A stretch of 64,000 bases of DNA from Rotaria sordida (taxonomy: Eukaryota > Rotifera > Eurotatoria > Philodinida > Philodinidae), in the NCBI GenBank assembly GCA_905250125.1, contig CAJNOL010001012.1, forward strand, positions 1 to 64,000. Reading direction: 5' to 3'. The translations under genes and the position numbers were made by a program. This document shows positions 62,401-64,000 of this stretch, one piece after another. The notes below the pieces were generated by a model that saw only the letters and a list, made by a program, of their open reading frames with translations, was not told the DNA's origin and did not search any database. Position 1 is the first letter of the stretch. Every line of letters starts with the position of its first letter.

Positions 62401-62572
62401 ATGAAACAAAAAGTACAAGATAAATATCGTTATTGTAGTACACGTCGAAAAGTATTATTAGATCACGTTGCTGAAGGATATGAATGTGATTATTGGTTAG
62501 TTTAAAAAAGCAAAAATCTGCCAATGTTTTATTTTTTGTTTTTATTCTAGGGAATATAATGAGGATGTATGA
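59489..62572 (+). CDS. ARIH1: Ariadne-1 RBR E3 ubiquitin ligase
   Basis: Six exons, 59489-59516, 59588-59815, 59912-60697, 61646-62051, 62301-62495 and 62551-62572, give 554 residues (human 557). An acidic N-terminus ([14 protein letters not shown]) is followed by a UBA-like region ([20 protein letters not shown]). RING1 ([22 protein letters not shown]), IBR ([36 protein letters not shown]) and RING2 ([20 protein letters not shown]) come next. The catalytic Cys sits in GGCNH and [12 protein letters not shown] follows. The C-terminal Ariadne domain ([37 protein letters not shown]) ends in CDYWEYNEDV. The final 22 bp exon 62551-62572 restores the conserved WEY ending; reading on through the intron gives a false stop. 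It works with neddylated cullins in the cytosol. Intron 60698-61645 is 948 bp. Confidence 0.96.
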
Positions 62573-63516
62573 AAAACAATATATATGTATATTATTATTT
62601 ATCACACAAAATATATATGACAATTATAGATATTCATTTAAAATTGTGTGTTTATCTCCATGTCATTTATTATATAATCCCTTTTTGTCCTTATTTGGAT
62701 ATTTAGACGAAAATTTGGCGTATAATTTTGTTATTCTATCTTTTTCTTCTATCTCATTCAATTGTCGCTTTTGTTCAATTTTTCCAAGAAGAATACAGAA
62801 TATATATTAAACAAGACCAAAAAATTTTTTCTTTTTTTTTTTATGATATATTGTGAATTTTTTTTTTGTCATATGTCAATTATATATATATAAATATATA
62901 AATCGAACTAATTACTTCTCTTTTCTTTCTTTATATTATTGAGTGATACACTTCAACAAACAATTCAATTCATAAACGAATAATCGAATATATATGAAAA
63001 TGCTTTTGAGATTTAGAGATGATAGCACAGTCATATTATCGGTACATCACAAAAAAGGAAATTTTGTATAGTTTTCATGGCATATTTTGATTAAAAATTT
63101 GGTGTACATATATAATGTATCTTTTGGGACAGAATAACTACATTTGTTCAGATGTAAAAAGATTCGACAAAGTTCTTACAATGTATGACAAGAAATATAA
63201 CGATATGATCTTACACTGAATGACTTTGTTGATTAGCAGCATTAACACGTTCAGCCCGATTCAGTTTCATTACAGAATAGCTCTAACAGATTCATTTTTA
63301 TGTGTTTTCATTGTCCTTTTCATTCTATGCTGGCTCATTGTTTTCTCTTTTCTGATTGCTATACGACATGGACAGTTATATCTATGCATCACAGACTGGT
63401 TTTTACCAACATGACGTATTGAGTTTTTCCAGTACGTTATCACATGTTCTGTATTGGACTTTTCCTAATAATATATCCGTTTATCTCATACTTGATATTC
63501 TTCAACATGCTTATAG
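62573..63516. other. Intergenic, possibly with decayed piggyBac sequence
   Basis: 3' flank of ARIH1 with long T runs and (TA)n. Around 63360-63413 a frame ends GQLYLCITDWFLPT, which loosely recalls the conserved DN-F/W-TSP region of piggyBac transposases upstream of the fragment below. If real, it is separated by stops and is strongly decayed. Confidence 0.3.
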
Positions 63517-64000
63517 TTAATCAAGTGGAAAGATAAACGAGATGTTTTGATGATATCCACAAGATCATCGCATTCAGCAATTGTGGTGAACACTGGGAAA
63601 AACAATATACGAAATGAGCCTATTATGAAGCCACAAGTTGTACTAGATTATAACGAGGGAAGACAAAGTAGTGATTTGTCAGATCAACTATCAACATACT
63701 ATACATGTCTCAGACAGTCTATAAAATGGTATAAAAAGGTGGCATTTGAACTAGTATTTGGAACCGTAGTAGTTAATAGTGATTTAATTTACAAGAAAAA
63801 TTATAACGCAAGCGACATGATCATTCTGCAGTTTCGTGAGAGTTTCGTGCAGTCTTTACTTCTTGGTACGCCATTTGAGAAGCTGAAACCTGGTCCGAGA
63901 CAACAATCAGCAAGTCGTTCGAAGCATAAACTCGCTGATCACCAGCTCGAAGAAAAGGAAGAATTTGTGCGCAATGTCTGAAGGTGCTGTGCTGGTGGCT
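63517..64000 (+). pseudogene. piggyBac-type (PGBD) transposase fragment, broken
   Basis: An open frame from 63517 encodes the C-terminal part of a DDE piggyBac transposase. KWKDKRDVLMISTRSS is the strand before the third catalytic Asp region, VVLDYNEGRQSSDLSDQL carries the last catalytic Asp motif (usually DYN-x-x-M/x-G-V-D), and YYTCLRQSIKWYKKVAFELV follows. The frame stops at TGA 63979-63981, just before RCCAGG, which fits the start of the Cys-rich C-terminal zinc region. An in-frame TAG lies directly upstream of 63517. Both ends are therefore interrupted inside the window and the copy looks inactive. Only the part to the window edge is visible. Confidence 0.75.

Noticed and set aside
1-64000. 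tRNA or rRNA genes
   Set aside because: I looked for B-box and cloverleaf patterns and found only the degenerate SINE-like block at 12.5 kb. A dedicated tRNA scan could still find one that I missed.

Overview
The window reads as an AT-rich animal genome with compact genes. Introns are mostly 45-80 bp with GT/AG borders, and the proteins are recognisably metazoan (TCERG1, ARIH1, CNOT11, an insulin-like peptide, a Fos-type bZIP). The base composition, tiny introns and many small non-autonomous repeats would suit a rotifer, possibly a bdelloid. That is inference, because nothing in the window fixes the species. All exon structures below were built by eye from splice sites and reading-frame continuity.

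Layout. 1-2925: no confident gene, some decayed coding-like sequence. 2926-11066 (-): at least 29 exons of a large extracellular repeat protein whose 5' end was not found. 11067-14747: repeats, including a SINE-like copy and a repeat interrupted by a foreign insert. 14748-15549 (-): pseudouridine-5'-phosphatase-like HAD hydrolase. 16095-19881 (-): SLC39A11/ZIP11-like zinc transporter, head-to-head with TCERG1 (20069-26268, +). 28269-29768 (-): class I fructose-bisphosphate aldolase. 33524-34624 (+): single-exon alpha-arrestin. 35547-37904 (+): CABIT-like protein. 41766-44144 (-): pyridoxal kinase. 45593-45989 (-): insulin-like peptide. 47357-48743 (-): Fos/ATF3-type bZIP. 49804-52771 (-): DPH1. 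52844-56407 (-): coiled-coil protein of unknown function. 56629-58856 (-): CNOT11, divergent from ARIH1 (59489-62572, +). 63517-64000 (+): broken piggyBac transposase fragment.

The genes are mostly unrelated housekeeping and signalling genes. They cover transcription elongation and splicing coupling, mRNA decay, ubiquitin ligation, diphthamide synthesis on EF2, glycolysis, vitamin B6, zinc transport and insulin signalling. No operon logic links them.

The most unusual structure lies in the non-coding DNA. At least eight long inverted repeats (about 330 bp to 1.1 kb) occur in 64 kb. Five sit inside otherwise oversized introns (ZIP11, TCERG1, DPH1 and two in the coiled-coil gene). At least three (21.96, 51.48 and 55.19 kb) share a core and so form one fold-back family, with a solo fragment at 44.8 kb. 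One (39.72 kb) is a nested palindrome. One (26.82 kb) is young, with nearly identical arms, and is inserted into an older repeat. A separate roughly 290 bp MITE-like family has three copies (5.96, 41.2 and 50.6 kb).
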